From contig NZ_CP025227.1 of assembly GCF_004010955.1 (NCBI RefSeq), positions 248,001 to 312,000 on the forward strand: a stretch of 64,000 nucleotides of DNA. The letters run 5' to 3'. This DNA comes from Actinomyces wuliandei (lineage in GTDB: Bacteria > Actinomycetota > Actinomycetes > Actinomycetales > Actinomycetaceae). The notes below the pieces were generated by a model. That model saw nothing but the letters and a program-made list of their open reading frames with translations. It was not told the DNA's origin and made no database searches. A program made the translations under genes and the position numbers. Of this stretch, positions 37,201-44,905 are shown in pieces. Within the stretch, counting starts at the first letter, position 1. Each line of letters begins with the position of its first letter.

Positions 37201-38323
37201 AGCCGTCGTCCTGGACGGTCAGGCGCACCGAGGGGTCGCTGGGCTCGTCGAGGCGGTCGGTCACCAGGTGGAGGACGGTGGCGCCGACGTCGCCTGAGCC
37301 CAGGGCGGAGTCGGGTACGACCAGCGGCTGCGCCGCCTCCTGCTCCTCGCACACCACCAGCAGGCGTGGCCCCGGCGGCCTGGTACGGCCCCGTCCGCGC
37401 ACGCGTGCGGCCTGGGCCGCCGCCGAGGCCGCCTCCTGGACCTCCTGGTGCAGCACCGCCTGGAGGGAGGCCAGGTCCGGGGCCACCCGGCGGCGGGCCA
37501 CCGGCCCGTCGAAGGCGCCGTGCATCCGCAGGTGGGGCAGGCGGGAGACGCAGTCCCAGGCCCCGGCACGCCCCGGCGGGTAGGCCAGGGCCATGTGGAG
37601 GTCCTCGGGGGCGTGGTGGACAGCGGCCTGGACGAGGACAAGGCGGGCCACAGCCGTGGTGGCCTCGCGCGGTCCCACCACCGAGACCTCCCCGGCGCAG
37701 TCGAGGTCGAGCACGGCGGGCAGGTCGTGCTGGAGGGCGTGGCGGGCGGTGAGGGCACGCGCCTCGGAGACCAGGAGGGGGTCGACCTCCGGGGGCATGC
37801 CCGTGTCCGGCATGAGGGCCAGCGCCAGCTCGGCGTCGGCCGTGCCCAGCCGCAGCGCCAGGAAGTCGCTGTGGTGGCGGCGTCTCTCCCAGCGGCGTAC
37901 CGGGGAGGTCGCCCACCGGGGTAGCGCGCCGGGGGCAGGGTGGGTGCGGTAGGCCTGGTCCCTCAGGCTGCGTGCCAGGGCGCTGGCCTGCTCGTCGGCC
38001 TGCGCCAGGGAGTCCAGGTAGTGCTCGCGGCGCTCGCGGCGCTGGCGGGTCTGCCCGGCCCGCCGGGAGACCAGGGCCGCCACCATCCCGAGGACCGTGA
38101 CCATCATGACGACGGCGCCCAGGAGCGCGAAGACCGGGTTGGACCGCAGGAGCGTCATCATGATCATGGAGGAGCCCGCCCCGGCCAGCGGCATGAGCAT
38201 CTGGAAGGGGAAGGGCTGTCGGGTGCCGCTGTCGCTCAGGTGCGGGGGAGCGGGCAGGACGACGGGCGCGGGCGGCGTGGCGGGGGTGACCACCCGCCCC
38301 GGCCGGTGGACGATCCTGATCAT
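34280..38323 (-). CDS. eccC: Type VII secretion ATPase EccC
   Basis: Motor of the ESX/T7SS, 1347 residues as a single chain (EccCa and EccCb fused). Two membrane segments near residues 40-90, then three FtsK/SpoIIIE ATPase domains. P-loop 1 GATGSGKSEM near residue 510 with Walker B MILVDYKGG; P-loop 2 GAPQSGRTT near 863 has Arg for Lys; P-loop 3 GDARCGKST near 1150. Degeneration of the second domain is common in EccC. ATG 38323 is 4 bases after the preceding gene's stop; the frame is open further upstream, but that part overlaps the previous gene. It recognises substrates such as the small helical proteins encoded at 43.7-44.8 kb. Confidence 0.93.
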   Translation of the reverse strand: MIRIVHRPGRVVTPATPPAPVVLPAPPHLSDSGTRQPFPFQMLMPLAGAGSSMIMMTLLRSNPVFALLGAVVMMVTVLGMVAALVSRRAGQTRQRRERREHYLDSLAQADEQASALARSLRDQAYRTHPAPGALPRWATSPVRRWERRRHHSDFLALRLGTADAELALALMPDTGMPPEVDPLLVSEARALTARHALQHDLPAVLDLDCAGEVSVVGPREATTAVARLVLVQAAVHHAPEDLHMALAYPPGRAGAWDCVSRLPHLRMHGAFDGPVARRRVAPDLASLQAVLHQEVQEAASAAAQAARVRGRGRTRPPGPRLLVVCEEQEAAQPLVVPDSALGSGDVGATVLHLVTDRLDEPSDPSVRLTVQDDGSLLVEDLRPGEPTDPAGSAGPAGPADPGGAGVVPAPVVCRPDVLGPALAEGVVRALAPHCLGAAAERDDPEASTTTVSDLLEVDDPRALDTAVTWAPRSARDFLRVPIGSDDTGELVRLDLKESAQLGVGPHGLCVGATGSGKSEMLRTLVTALATTHGPEDLSMILVDYKGGAAFAPFAALPHVVGLMDNLAEDAGLVERARASIAGEVVRRQEQLRDAGSSPDITHYRRLRSQNPSMAPMPHLFVIIDEFGELLTANPDFIDLLLTIGRIGRSIGVHLLLSSQRIEGGKLRGLDTYLSYRICLRTFTESESSTVLGTPDAFNLPASPGYGYLKVDTSVYTRFRSGYVSGPADDLDDLAEPEEVEHPEPLRLPVHNGLEDQVSVSVEEPEVPQGRTVRTTVVDTVVAQLAQAAAPNQPVWLEPLPARLSLPGAYGAGLERPPGAPVRAPAALRDRPGLSVPVGLVDDPAHQRQDPWDLDLTVGGGHVAVVGAPQSGRTTFLWTLAASAALVLGPERLAFYGVDATGGGLSRLAGLPNVGGVATRGDRERMRRVLEEVVAMLDLREQVLAAHHIDSLEMLRARHAAGSVPELASADVVLLIDGLGQLRADFEELEDLVDEVLRRGGGLGVHAVVTLSRNNDLRMAQQPLVGTRLELRLNDPADSLVARRLAQTLRADTPGRVLRPDRLFAHIALPVEDAEDVGAGVGAALESLAEEMSGAWRGSRPAPVRMLPEVISPGDLPDELDEPNRLPLGLFQDTMEPVLADLGGLDPHLLVLGDARCGKSTVLRGVVETLVERHTPDQLVVAVYDARRGVADACPEAFLGGHATSTPLAQGLSTSVATELEKRSATMAEGGEVVGPHIVLVIDDYDILSSGGGVLGPVTPYLPSARDLQLSVVLARPMAGASQAMYDPFIQALRDTGATGLMMDGERSEGVVLAGTRPEHLRPGRGWWIRRGRRPRLAQVAAFTPDDP

Positions 38324-38327
38324 CGGG

Positions 38328-39173
38328 TCACCACGCCTCCGTCCCGGGCCGGGAGGACGCGGCCGCCAGGACCCGTCCAGCCAGCCGGGCCAGGCAGCGT
38401 GCGGTGGCCGGGCGCAGCAGGCCCGGCCCGCCTGCCCCGCCCAGCGCCGGGTCGTAGCCGATGAGCTGCTCGTCAGGGTGGAGTGCGGGGACAAGGGGGT
38501 GCCCCGGCCCGGTGGCGACGACGACGTGCACCACCTCAGGGGGCTGGGTGAGACCGCCCAGGGCCCGCCTGGTGGCCTGGACCCGCTTGCGCGCCTCCTC
38601 CACGGGGCCGCGCCGGGCCGGGGAGACCAGGATGACGGCGTGGTGGTGGCGCCCCAGCTCGGTGACAGCGGGAGGCGGCAGGCAGCCAGTCTCGGTGACC
38701 ACGAGGTCGAAGAAGCGCATGAGCCTGCGCCTGGCAGCGTCCCACTGCCCGGGGAGCGCGGTGGTGGCCGGGGGCAGCCGCAGGCAGGAGACCAGGCCGT
38801 CGGGTCCGGCCCCGCTCAGCTCACGCGCCTGGCTGCCGGTGGTCACCGCGAGCGTGTCAAGGGTGCTGGGGGAGGGCGGCCAGGGGCGGGAGAAGGTGAG
38901 GCGGTCCGCAGCGCTGGCTGGTCCGGGGGAGGCTGACACGACCAGGGCGGGCAGCCGCCTGGCGCGGGCGGCCAGGGCTGTGAGGTGGAGGGCGGTGGTC
39001 GTGGCGCCGCACCCCGGGGCGGTGGGCACGACCGCGACGCGGCAGGTGCGTGGCAGCGGCAGGCGCAGGGCGCGGTCGAGCTCGACGGCCTGCCGTCGCG
39101 CGCGCGGCGACCCGGAGGTGACGAGCCCGGCCAGGGACAGGGCCGCTGTGCCCAGGTGGGGTGCTGGTGTCAC
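38328..39173 (-). CDS. T7SS-associated P-loop-like (MinD/ParA-like) protein
   Basis: 281 residues starting with GTG that overlaps the eccD stop (GTGA). The opening RVAVVPTAPGCGATTTALHLTALAARARRLPALVVSAS has the strand-loop-helix of a MinD/ParA P-loop, but the Walker Lys is absent (GCGATTT). FDLVVTETGCLPPP and HHHAVILVSPARRGPVEEARKRVQATRR match later strands of that fold. MinD-like proteins occur in several actinobacterial ESX loci; this one probably cannot hydrolyse ATP in the usual way. Located between eccD and eccC, so a structural or regulatory part of the secretion machine is likely. Confidence 0.65.
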   Translation of the reverse strand: MTPAPHLGTAALSLAGLVTSGSPRARRQAVELDRALRLPLPRTCRVAVVPTAPGCGATTTALHLTALAARARRLPALVVSASPGPASAADRLTFSRPWPPSPSTLDTLAVTTGSQARELSGAGPDGLVSCLRLPPATTALPGQWDAARRRLMRFFDLVVTETGCLPPPAVTELGRHHHAVILVSPARRGPVEEARKRVQATRRALGGLTQPPEVVHVVVATGPGHPLVPALHPDEQLIGYDPALGGAGGPGLLRPATARCLARLAGRVLAAASSRPGTEAW

Positions 39174-40582
39174 GCGAAGACCTCCAGCAGCTGGGTGAAC
39201 AGGCCCGCCAGCCCGCACAGGAGAGGCAGGGCGGCCACGGTGGCCAGCGTCTCGACGACGTCCCCGGCGCGGCGCAGCCTGATCCGCGTGTGGGGCGTGG
39301 GCTGGTAGAGGCTCAGGGCCGCCAGGGCGCCCGCCCCGCCCAGGAGCACCAGGAGACGCAGGGCCTGGGAGGGCAGCGTGGCGCTGAGGGTGTAGACGGG
39401 GCCGGCGCAGGCCAGCCACATGGTGAGGACCTCGTGACGCAGGGGGAAGGACCGGCTGCGCAGCAGCATCCCCAGGGTGAGGGCGCCTGCCAGGGCGCGG
39501 GCCCAGCCGTCGGGGGTGTGGGCCAGGTCGGTGGCCGCCCAGGCCAGGGACACACTCAGGGCGATGCTGGCTGTCGCCATGAGGTCGTGGACGGCGGTGG
39601 TGCTGCGGGCCAGCCGGTGGCGTGGGGGCAGTGTCCCGGCCAGGGCGTCGTTGTCCAGCCGGGAGATGCCGGAGGCCATGAGGGCCAGCCACGGCAGGGC
39701 GCCCAGGAGGACCAGGGCGGCCAGGCCGTAGCCTCCCCGGGCCAGGGCGGTGCTCGGAGAGACCTCGCCCAGGGCGGTCCACAGGCCCTCCAGCACCAGG
39801 CAGGCGGCAGCGCCCAGCACCCAGCCGGGGCGGCGCAGGCCTGCCCCCAGGGTCCCCAGACAGAGGACGCACACCAGCAGGGCGGCCTCGGGTCCGCCCG
39901 CCGTGATCGGCTCGGCCCCCGCCACCGGCACGGTTGCCCGGTACAGCACGGGCAGGAGGAGCCCGGCCGACAGGAAGGCGGTCAGGGTCCCCAGGGAGGC
40001 GCTCAGGGAGGCGGTGCTGCTGTCCTGGTCTGCTCCTCTCCGGTCTGCCCGCTGTCCTGTCCGCCGGTCTGCCCGCCCCGTCTGGGGCCGGTAGAGCCAC
40101 AGCGAGGCGGCCAGGAACAGGAGGGACAGGCCGGGGAGGTAGGCGACCCAGGCCAGCCGGGAGCTCAGGAGGTCCTGGGCGGTGTCCAGCCAGCCCCAGG
40201 TGGCCACTGCTGTGGCCAGGGCCAGGAGCGCCCCGGTGCCTCGGACACGGTCGCTGCGGCTCCACCGCCAGGGGTGCTCGTCGGTGGCCTGGGCCAGGGC
40301 GCCGCTGACGTCGGAGACCTCGACGGGTGGCGGGACCTCGTCGTCAGGGACGACCCGCAGCACCTCTCCGTCCAGGACGTCCTGGGTGTCCAGGTCCTGC
40401 TCCACCTCCAGGACCCGCCCGTCGGCGCGGACCAGGCTGACCGGGGGGAGCCGGGAGCCCTCTGACAGCCCCAGGAGTGCCAGGAGGCCGGGCAGCTGGA
40501 CGCCGACGGGCTCGTCGGAGGGTAGAACGGCCTCGGCCCGTGACTGCTCGCTCACCACGGTGACGCGGGTGTAGGGGATCAC
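39170..40582 (-). CDS. eccD: Type VII secretion membrane protein EccD
   Basis: 470 residues. Residues 1-85 form a ubiquitin-like domain (YTRVTVVSEQSRAEAVLPSDEPV ... VLDGEVLRVVPDDE), then about eleven membrane segments make up the rest. Both are typical of EccD, a main channel component of ESX secretion systems. Start overlaps the preceding gene by 4 bases and stop overlaps the next start, so the operon is tightly coupled. Confidence 0.9.
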   Translation of the reverse strand: MIPYTRVTVVSEQSRAEAVLPSDEPVGVQLPGLLALLGLSEGSRLPPVSLVRADGRVLEVEQDLDTQDVLDGEVLRVVPDDEVPPPVEVSDVSGALAQATDEHPWRWSRSDRVRGTGALLALATAVATWGWLDTAQDLLSSRLAWVAYLPGLSLLFLAASLWLYRPQTGRADRRTGQRADRRGADQDSSTASLSASLGTLTAFLSAGLLLPVLYRATVPVAGAEPITAGGPEAALLVCVLCLGTLGAGLRRPGWVLGAAACLVLEGLWTALGEVSPSTALARGGYGLAALVLLGALPWLALMASGISRLDNDALAGTLPPRHRLARSTTAVHDLMATASIALSVSLAWAATDLAHTPDGWARALAGALTLGMLLRSRSFPLRHEVLTMWLACAGPVYTLSATLPSQALRLLVLLGGAGALAALSLYQPTPHTRIRLRRAGDVVETLATVAALPLLCGLAGLFTQLLEVFA

Positions 40583-41211
40583 GGGGCCTCCTCTCGGGCG
40601 TCCTGCCCGGAGTCGGTGCCCGGGACGGCTGCGGGGTCCTCGGGGGCGGGCTCGCCCTGGTTCCCGGTGGCTGCGTCCTGGTCCTGAGCAGGGTCCTGCT
40701 CCTGGTGGGGGTCGGTCTCGGAGCCCGCTCCCGCCCCGGTGCCGGGGTCCGGGTAGCCGGGCTCCTCGTAGCGCTCCTGGTAGGGGGTGTCGCCGTCCTG
40801 CCCGTAGCCCTCGGCACTGTCCCCGCCGTCGCCGCTGCCTCCGTAGCCGCCCTCGCCGTCCTGCCCGTAGCCGTTCTCCTCGTCACGGGTGAGAGGACGG
40901 CGGGTCTCAGTGTCTGTGTCCGTGCTCGCGTCGGTGTCGGTGTCTGTGTCGGGGGCCGGGGAGGGTGCCTCCGGTGAGGTCCCGTCCGTGGTGGTCGTGG
41001 TGGTGCGTCGCAGCGAGTCGAGGTTGTTGGAGACGTAGGAGTAGCCGACACAGCCCGCGCACGACAGGGAGGCCACGACCAGGGAGGCAATGAGGCGTGG
41101 CAGCGTGCGTCGGCTGCGGCCGGGGCCGGTACCACGCTCCAGGGCGTCGGTGAGCCGGGTGAGGTGGACACGGGCGGAGTCGAGGACTGCCGACTCGTTC
41201 TCACGGGGCAC
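40579..41211 (-). CDS. Membrane-anchored acidic low-complexity protein
   Basis: 210 residues. A cytosolic start of about 50 residues, one membrane segment (LIASLVVASLSCAGCVGYSYV), then an external tail very rich in Asp, Thr, Glu, Gly and Gln with DTDTDTD and GYGQDG repeats. No family recognised. Position between the DUF6177-like gene and eccD, with overlaps on both sides, makes it part of the T7SS operon; an extracytoplasmic tether or accessory subunit is possible. Confidence 0.65.
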   Translation of the reverse strand: MPRENESAVLDSARVHLTRLTDALERGTGPGRSRRTLPRLIASLVVASLSCAGCVGYSYVSNNLDSLRRTTTTTTDGTSPEAPSPAPDTDTDTDASTDTDTETRRPLTRDEENGYGQDGEGGYGGSGDGGDSAEGYGQDGDTPYQERYEEPGYPDPGTGAGAGSETDPHQEQDPAQDQDAATGNQGEPAPEDPAAVPGTDSGQDAREEAP

Positions 41212-42490
41212 TGGCGCCCCCTGCCTGCCCTGGCTGGCTGCCGGGGCGTCCGGTGTGCCCCGGCCCGGTCGTGCCCGGCTGCCCCGGAGGGTACGTCCCT
41301 CCCGGCGCGGGCGGCTGCGCGGGGGCGCGGGTGCCTCTCAGCACCTGGTGGAGCCTGCCCTGGGAGTCCAGGGTGGGCAGGAGCGCGAAGAGTGACGTCC
41401 AGTCGCCGGGCCTGCCGCTGTCCAGGGGGACGGCGACGCCGCGCTTGCGCCCCCGCCCGATCACGGTGCCGTCGTGCCGGTCCGCGACGGTCTGCGGGTC
41501 CAGGCCCAGGAGGTGGATGCCTCCGGCCCCGATAGCCAGGGTCAGGGGCGTGGGAGGAGTGCGCACGGTGACGGGCAGGGAGGTGTCCGGGTGCCCGTAG
41601 GTGCGGGCGGTCAGGACGAACTGTGGCCTGGCCTCGACGGCCAGGGTGCTCAGCAGCCCCATGGACCGGGAGACCTGCTCCTGCGAGGGGAGGGAGAGGG
41701 CGGAGGGGGCCACGACCAGCTCGGTGTACTCCTCCACCCCGCTGCTGGTGCGCAGCATGGTGAGGGTCCCGCACGCGATCCCGTGGTCACTGTGGGCGGC
41801 GAGGGTGACGTGGGCTTTCGGCATGAGCCGACGGCTGAGGGTGGTCAGCGCGTCGCGGTCCCAGGAGGCGCCCGCGGGCTCGTAGCGTCCCCAGGAGATC
41901 TCCGCGTCCTTGTCGAGGAGGTGCTCGACCACAAGCTCGACGGTGCGGCCCAGGCTGGTTGAGCGGCGGGCGGGCTGGAACATGGAGGCGGACACCAGGA
42001 GGTGGGGCACCGTCTGGGAGGGCTGGAGGAAGTCCACGGAGATGTCCGGCATGATGTCGGGCATGTCAGTCATGTCAGTGCTTGGCGCCCCTGCGCCTGG
42101 TGCCCCTGCTCGCGCGCCTGCCTGCGCAGCAGGAGGCTCCTGGGTGGTGGCCGGGGCGCTGGCCGGGCCGCGCCGCCTGGGCGCTGTGGCTGCCTCGACG
42201 GCCTCCCGCAGGGTGGGGTAGTACCACCCGGCACGCAGCTGCCTGTAGCCGTCGGCCTCCTCGACCAGGACGATGAGGCCCGCATCCTGGCTGAGCCGGT
42301 CGAAGGCGGGGGTGAGGCGGGACGCCTCCGGGATGACGACAACGATGTCCATGGGGCTGCTGCGCCGCATGCGCGCCACCAGGTCGGACAGGTGCTCGCT
42401 CCAGGCGATGACAGGCCCCTCTAGGCGGGTGACGGTGGCAAGGTCGCCCACGCGCCCGTCCTGGACGGGGTGGGTGGAAGGTCTGGTCAT
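41201..42490 (-). CDS. T7SS-associated DUF6177-like protein
   Basis: 429 residues. N-terminal part IVVVIPEASRLTPAFDRLSQDAGLIVLVEEADGYR is a Rossmann-like or ATP-cone-like region, and the middle HLLVSASMFQPARRSTSLGRTVELVVEHL with VEARPQFVLTART resembles the DUF6177 family found in actinobacterial T7SS loci (from memory). The C-terminal 60 residues are Pro/Gly-rich. I chose ATG 42490 since it overlaps the stop of the upstream gene (ATGA); the open frame runs further upstream, but only as the shadow of the RDD gene. Confidence 0.65.
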   Translation of the reverse strand: MTRPSTHPVQDGRVGDLATVTRLEGPVIAWSEHLSDLVARMRRSSPMDIVVVIPEASRLTPAFDRLSQDAGLIVLVEEADGYRQLRAGWYYPTLREAVEAATAPRRRGPASAPATTQEPPAAQAGARAGAPGAGAPSTDMTDMPDIMPDISVDFLQPSQTVPHLLVSASMFQPARRSTSLGRTVELVVEHLLDKDAEISWGRYEPAGASWDRDALTTLSRRLMPKAHVTLAAHSDHGIACGTLTMLRTSSGVEEYTELVVAPSALSLPSQEQVSRSMGLLSTLAVEARPQFVLTARTYGHPDTSLPVTVRTPPTPLTLAIGAGGIHLLGLDPQTVADRHDGTVIGRGRKRGVAVPLDSGRPGDWTSLFALLPTLDSQGRLHQVLRGTRAPAQPPAPGGTYPPGQPGTTGPGHTGRPGSQPGQAGGASAP

Positions 42491-43263
42491 GCTGGCCTCG
42501 TCTCGTGTCGCGCCTGCTGGTCGGGGGCCGTGCCCAGGACGGCGGTGGGGGTGGTGCGCGCGCGCCAGCCTCCTGGGTCGGGGATGTCGACAGCGGGCGC
42601 TGCGGGGGCCGCGCCCCTGTGCGCCGTCGGGTGGTTGGGCGGCTGGGCGCTGGAGGGGACCGGGGCGGGAGGCACTGAGGGCGGGAGCGGGGCGACCTGC
42701 TGGGTCGGCTGATGAGACGGTGGGGGTGGAGGCGGAGGCGGCGGTGGTGGCGGGACGGCGGCGCGCAGCTGGGCCAGCGTGCCGGTGCTGGGGTCCGGGC
42801 CCCGCCGGGTGCTCACGACCGTGGCTCCCGCGCCTGAGCCGAGCCGCAGGACCGCCAGGAGGGCACGAGGCGACCCGGGCGGGAGCCCGGCCCCGGAGTC
42901 CACGGTCCTCAGCCCCAGGAGCACCCCGCCCAGGCCCCGCCCGCGCAGGCAGTGGGTGTAGAGCAGGGTCACGGCCAGGAAGGGGGCGACCATGACCAGG
43001 ACCATGCGCACCAGGGCGGGGCCTGCCAGGGCGAGCCCGGTGGCGGCAGGGCCGACCACGACGGTGAGGTCGATGAGGAGGGAGCACAGCACCAGGGCCG
43101 GGTGGGCGCGGTGGCAGGCGGCCAGGACCGTGGTGGCTACGGTGGCCGACGTGGGCGCGGCGGTCCCAGGGGTCCCGGTGGTCCCAGGGGCCGCCGCCCG
43201 GGGCACCTGTCCCCGGGCAGGTGCTGGGTGCGGTGCCGGGGGCTGCTGGTCTGCTGGGAGCAC
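42487..43263 (-). CDS. RDD-like membrane protein with polyproline linker
   Basis: 258 residues, probably the first gene of the leftward T7SS operon. Two hydrophobic segments (ALVLCSLLIDLTVVVGPAATGLALA; LVRMVLVMVAPFLAVTLLYTHCL) and RGRGLGGVLLGLRTVD resemble the RDD family. The second half is a long run of prolines (about 12 consecutive) and low-complexity sequence ending RARTTPTAVLG. GTG 43263 is preceded by GAGGAGG. RDD proteins are frequent companions of actinobacterial ESX loci; role unknown. Confidence 0.65.
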   Translation of the reverse strand: MLPADQQPPAPHPAPARGQVPRAAAPGTTGTPGTAAPTSATVATTVLAACHRAHPALVLCSLLIDLTVVVGPAATGLALAGPALVRMVLVMVAPFLAVTLLYTHCLRGRGLGGVLLGLRTVDSGAGLPPGSPRALLAVLRLGSGAGATVVSTRRGPDPSTGTLAQLRAAVPPPPPPPPPPPPSHQPTQQVAPLPPSVPPAPVPSSAQPPNHPTAHRGAAPAAPAVDIPDPGGWRARTTPTAVLGTAPDQQARHETRPA

Positions 43264-43707
43264 GGGGCCTCCTCTCACGTGCGGGCCGGGCCTGGGCGGG
43301 TGGGCGGGTCCTGGTGGTGCGTCCGGTCCGCTGCCAGCTGGGGCGGCTGGTGTCGGCCGGGCAGGCGGACGGGGCCACTGTAACCACAGCGTGACGGCCC
43401 GCAAGGCCCGGGTCGGCGGAAAGTGACCTGTCTCGCTGGCCGCAGCCGTTCGCTGTCTGAGTTTGACACTATTCCTACAACCGCGTTGAGCAGGGAAGAT
43501 GCTGGAGAATGAGGCGAAGTTACGACATTCTGCTGCCGGGGCGCCCTGTGGTGCCCTCCCGCTGGGGAGGATGCAGCAATGGGAGGTGGCCAGAGTTGTG
43601 GGAATCCTCAGATTTCATTTTAGTCTCCCAAGTCCCCTTCCCTGGTGTCGGATGGGTCGGTAGCGTGCGCCGGGCACAGGTTCTGTGAGCCGACTTGAGG
43701 AGACATC
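43264..43707. promoter_or_regulatory. Divergent promoter region of the T7SS island
   Basis: 444 bases separating the leftward machinery operon from the rightward substrate/toxin operon. TTGACA at 43463-43468 could be a rightward -35 but no good -10 follows. The stretch 43600-43630 (ATTTCATTTTAGTCTCC) is unusually AT-rich for the region and is the best candidate for the rightward promoter. GAGGAG at 43698-43703 serves the next gene. No gene seen inside. Confidence 0.45.
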
Positions 43708-44040
43708 GTGAAGTTCGACATGGGCGCGTCCACCCTGGGGACGCTGACAAGGCAGACCTCGACCTCCAACGAGGACCTTGGTGGCCTGGTCAAGGAGCTG
43801 GTCGCCTCCGCCGAGCCCCTGGAGGGGCGGTTCAACGGGGTGGCGCGGGCCTCCTTCGACCAGTTCAAGAGCCGTACCGACGAGGTGGCCGCCGAGCTCA
43901 ACAGCGCCCTGAGCGGCATCCTGGAGGGCATCGCGGGGATGGACACTGCCTTTGTCCAGGGGGAGCAGGACATGGCGGAGTCCACCCGTGCGGCGGAGTC
44001 CTCCGTCAGTTTTGACGCAGCACGGTTCGGCGGCCGCTAG
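43708..44040 (+). CDS. ESAT-6/WXG100-like small helical protein
   Basis: 110 residues, all helical, with the size and heptad pattern of a WXG100 protein: helix, turn, helix. The turn reads RFNGVA in place of W-x-G, with Phe for Trp. The end DAARFGGR is typical of actinobacterial homologues that carry no C-terminal YxxxD/E signal. First gene of the rightward operon, start GTG 43708 with GAGGAG upstream. Probably a secreted partner or substrate of EccC. Confidence 0.75.
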   Translation: MKFDMGASTLGTLTRQTSTSNEDLGGLVKELVASAEPLEGRFNGVARASFDQFKSRTDEVAAELNSALSGILEGIAGMDTAFVQGEQDMAESTRAAESSVSFDAARFGGR

Positions 44041-44153
44041 CCGCAGGAGGGCGCGTGCGGTGCGGACCTGTGGCGGTCCACCACCAGCGGGGCCCAGACC
44101 GGGAGCCACTGGAAGCGATCAGGGACTGACGGACAACCAGAAAGGGATATGTC

Positions 44154-44465
44154 ATGGCAAACAACACGGAGCAGCGCTCCTACGACACCGGGGCCTCCCA
44201 GGAGGCGCAGTCCAACTTTGAGCGAGTGGCCTCCCGTCTGGAGGCTCTCATCGGGCAGCGCGACGCCGACGTCAAGGCCGCGATGGCCCAGTACCAGGCC
44301 GACGGGGTGTCGGAGGAGTACCGGGGCAAGGAGCAGCGGTGGAGCTCGGCGGCCGGTGAGGTGCGCGGGATCATCACCACGATCCGCACCTCCCTCCAGA
44401 CCACGGACGACGGGGCGCAGGCTGCGATCCAGCGCGCCAAGCAGTCCGTGGACAACATGGGCTGA
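44154..44465 (+). CDS. Pore-forming ESAT-6 family protein
   Basis: 103 residues with the opening YDTGASQEAQSNFERVASRLEALIGQRDADVKAA and the turn DGVSEEYRGKEQRW. This matches from memory the NCBI 'pore-forming ESAT-6 family' found in actinobacterial T7SS loci. The W-x-G itself is replaced by YRG followed shortly by RW. AAAGGGA precedes ATG 44154. Likely secreted by the EccC/EccD machine as part of a heterodimer. Confidence 0.75.
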   Translation: MANNTEQRSYDTGASQEAQSNFERVASRLEALIGQRDADVKAAMAQYQADGVSEEYRGKEQRWSSAAGEVRGIITTIRTSLQTTDDGAQAAIQRAKQSVDNMG

Positions 44466-44477
44466 GGGTGCTGGGCC

Positions 44478-44813
44478 GTGAGCTCCTGGGACATCGACCC
44501 CACCACGGTCTCCTCCATCCTGAACTCGGAGAAGGACCTGGCGGAGAACGACCTCACCGACGCGCTCAACGACGTCTCCACCGAGGCGGACAGTGCGATG
44601 GACACCTGCCTGGCGGCGACCACCCTCAACCCCGGGGGTGAGGCGCAGCTGGTGGCCTCCGCGATTTACGACTGGTTCTCCATGCACCAGGAGGAGCTGA
44701 CGGGACTGGGAACCACCGTCGTGAACGTGACAACCAACACGGCTGACGCGGTGCAGTCCTACCTGGACCACGATGAGGACTCCGCGCTGGAGTTCCAGCG
44801 CGCCGCCACGTAG
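44478..44813 (+). CDS. DUF6507-like T7SS small protein
   Basis: 111 residues, helical, beginning SSWDIDPTTVSSILN and containing two long helices. Such proteins often follow the pore-forming ESAT-6 family gene; the resemblance is to DUF6507. GTG 44478 lies 12 bases after the previous stop. Probably a secreted helical partner for the toxin encoded next. Confidence 0.65.
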   Translation: MSSWDIDPTTVSSILNSEKDLAENDLTDALNDVSTEADSAMDTCLAATTLNPGGEAQLVASAIYDWFSMHQEELTGLGTTVVNVTTNTADAVQSYLDHDEDSALEFQRAAT

Positions 44814-44905
44814 CGGGGGCCGAAGGCGGCACGCGTGGCCGCAGCAGCGCCTGCTGACCAGGCGCTTGACCATGAACTGGCTGACGGAGGAGACGGAGGG
44901 GCGTT

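Noticed and set aside
34616..37297. 893-residue plus-strand frame
   Set aside because: Antisense shadow of eccC; Gln/Gly/Val-rich without any domain.
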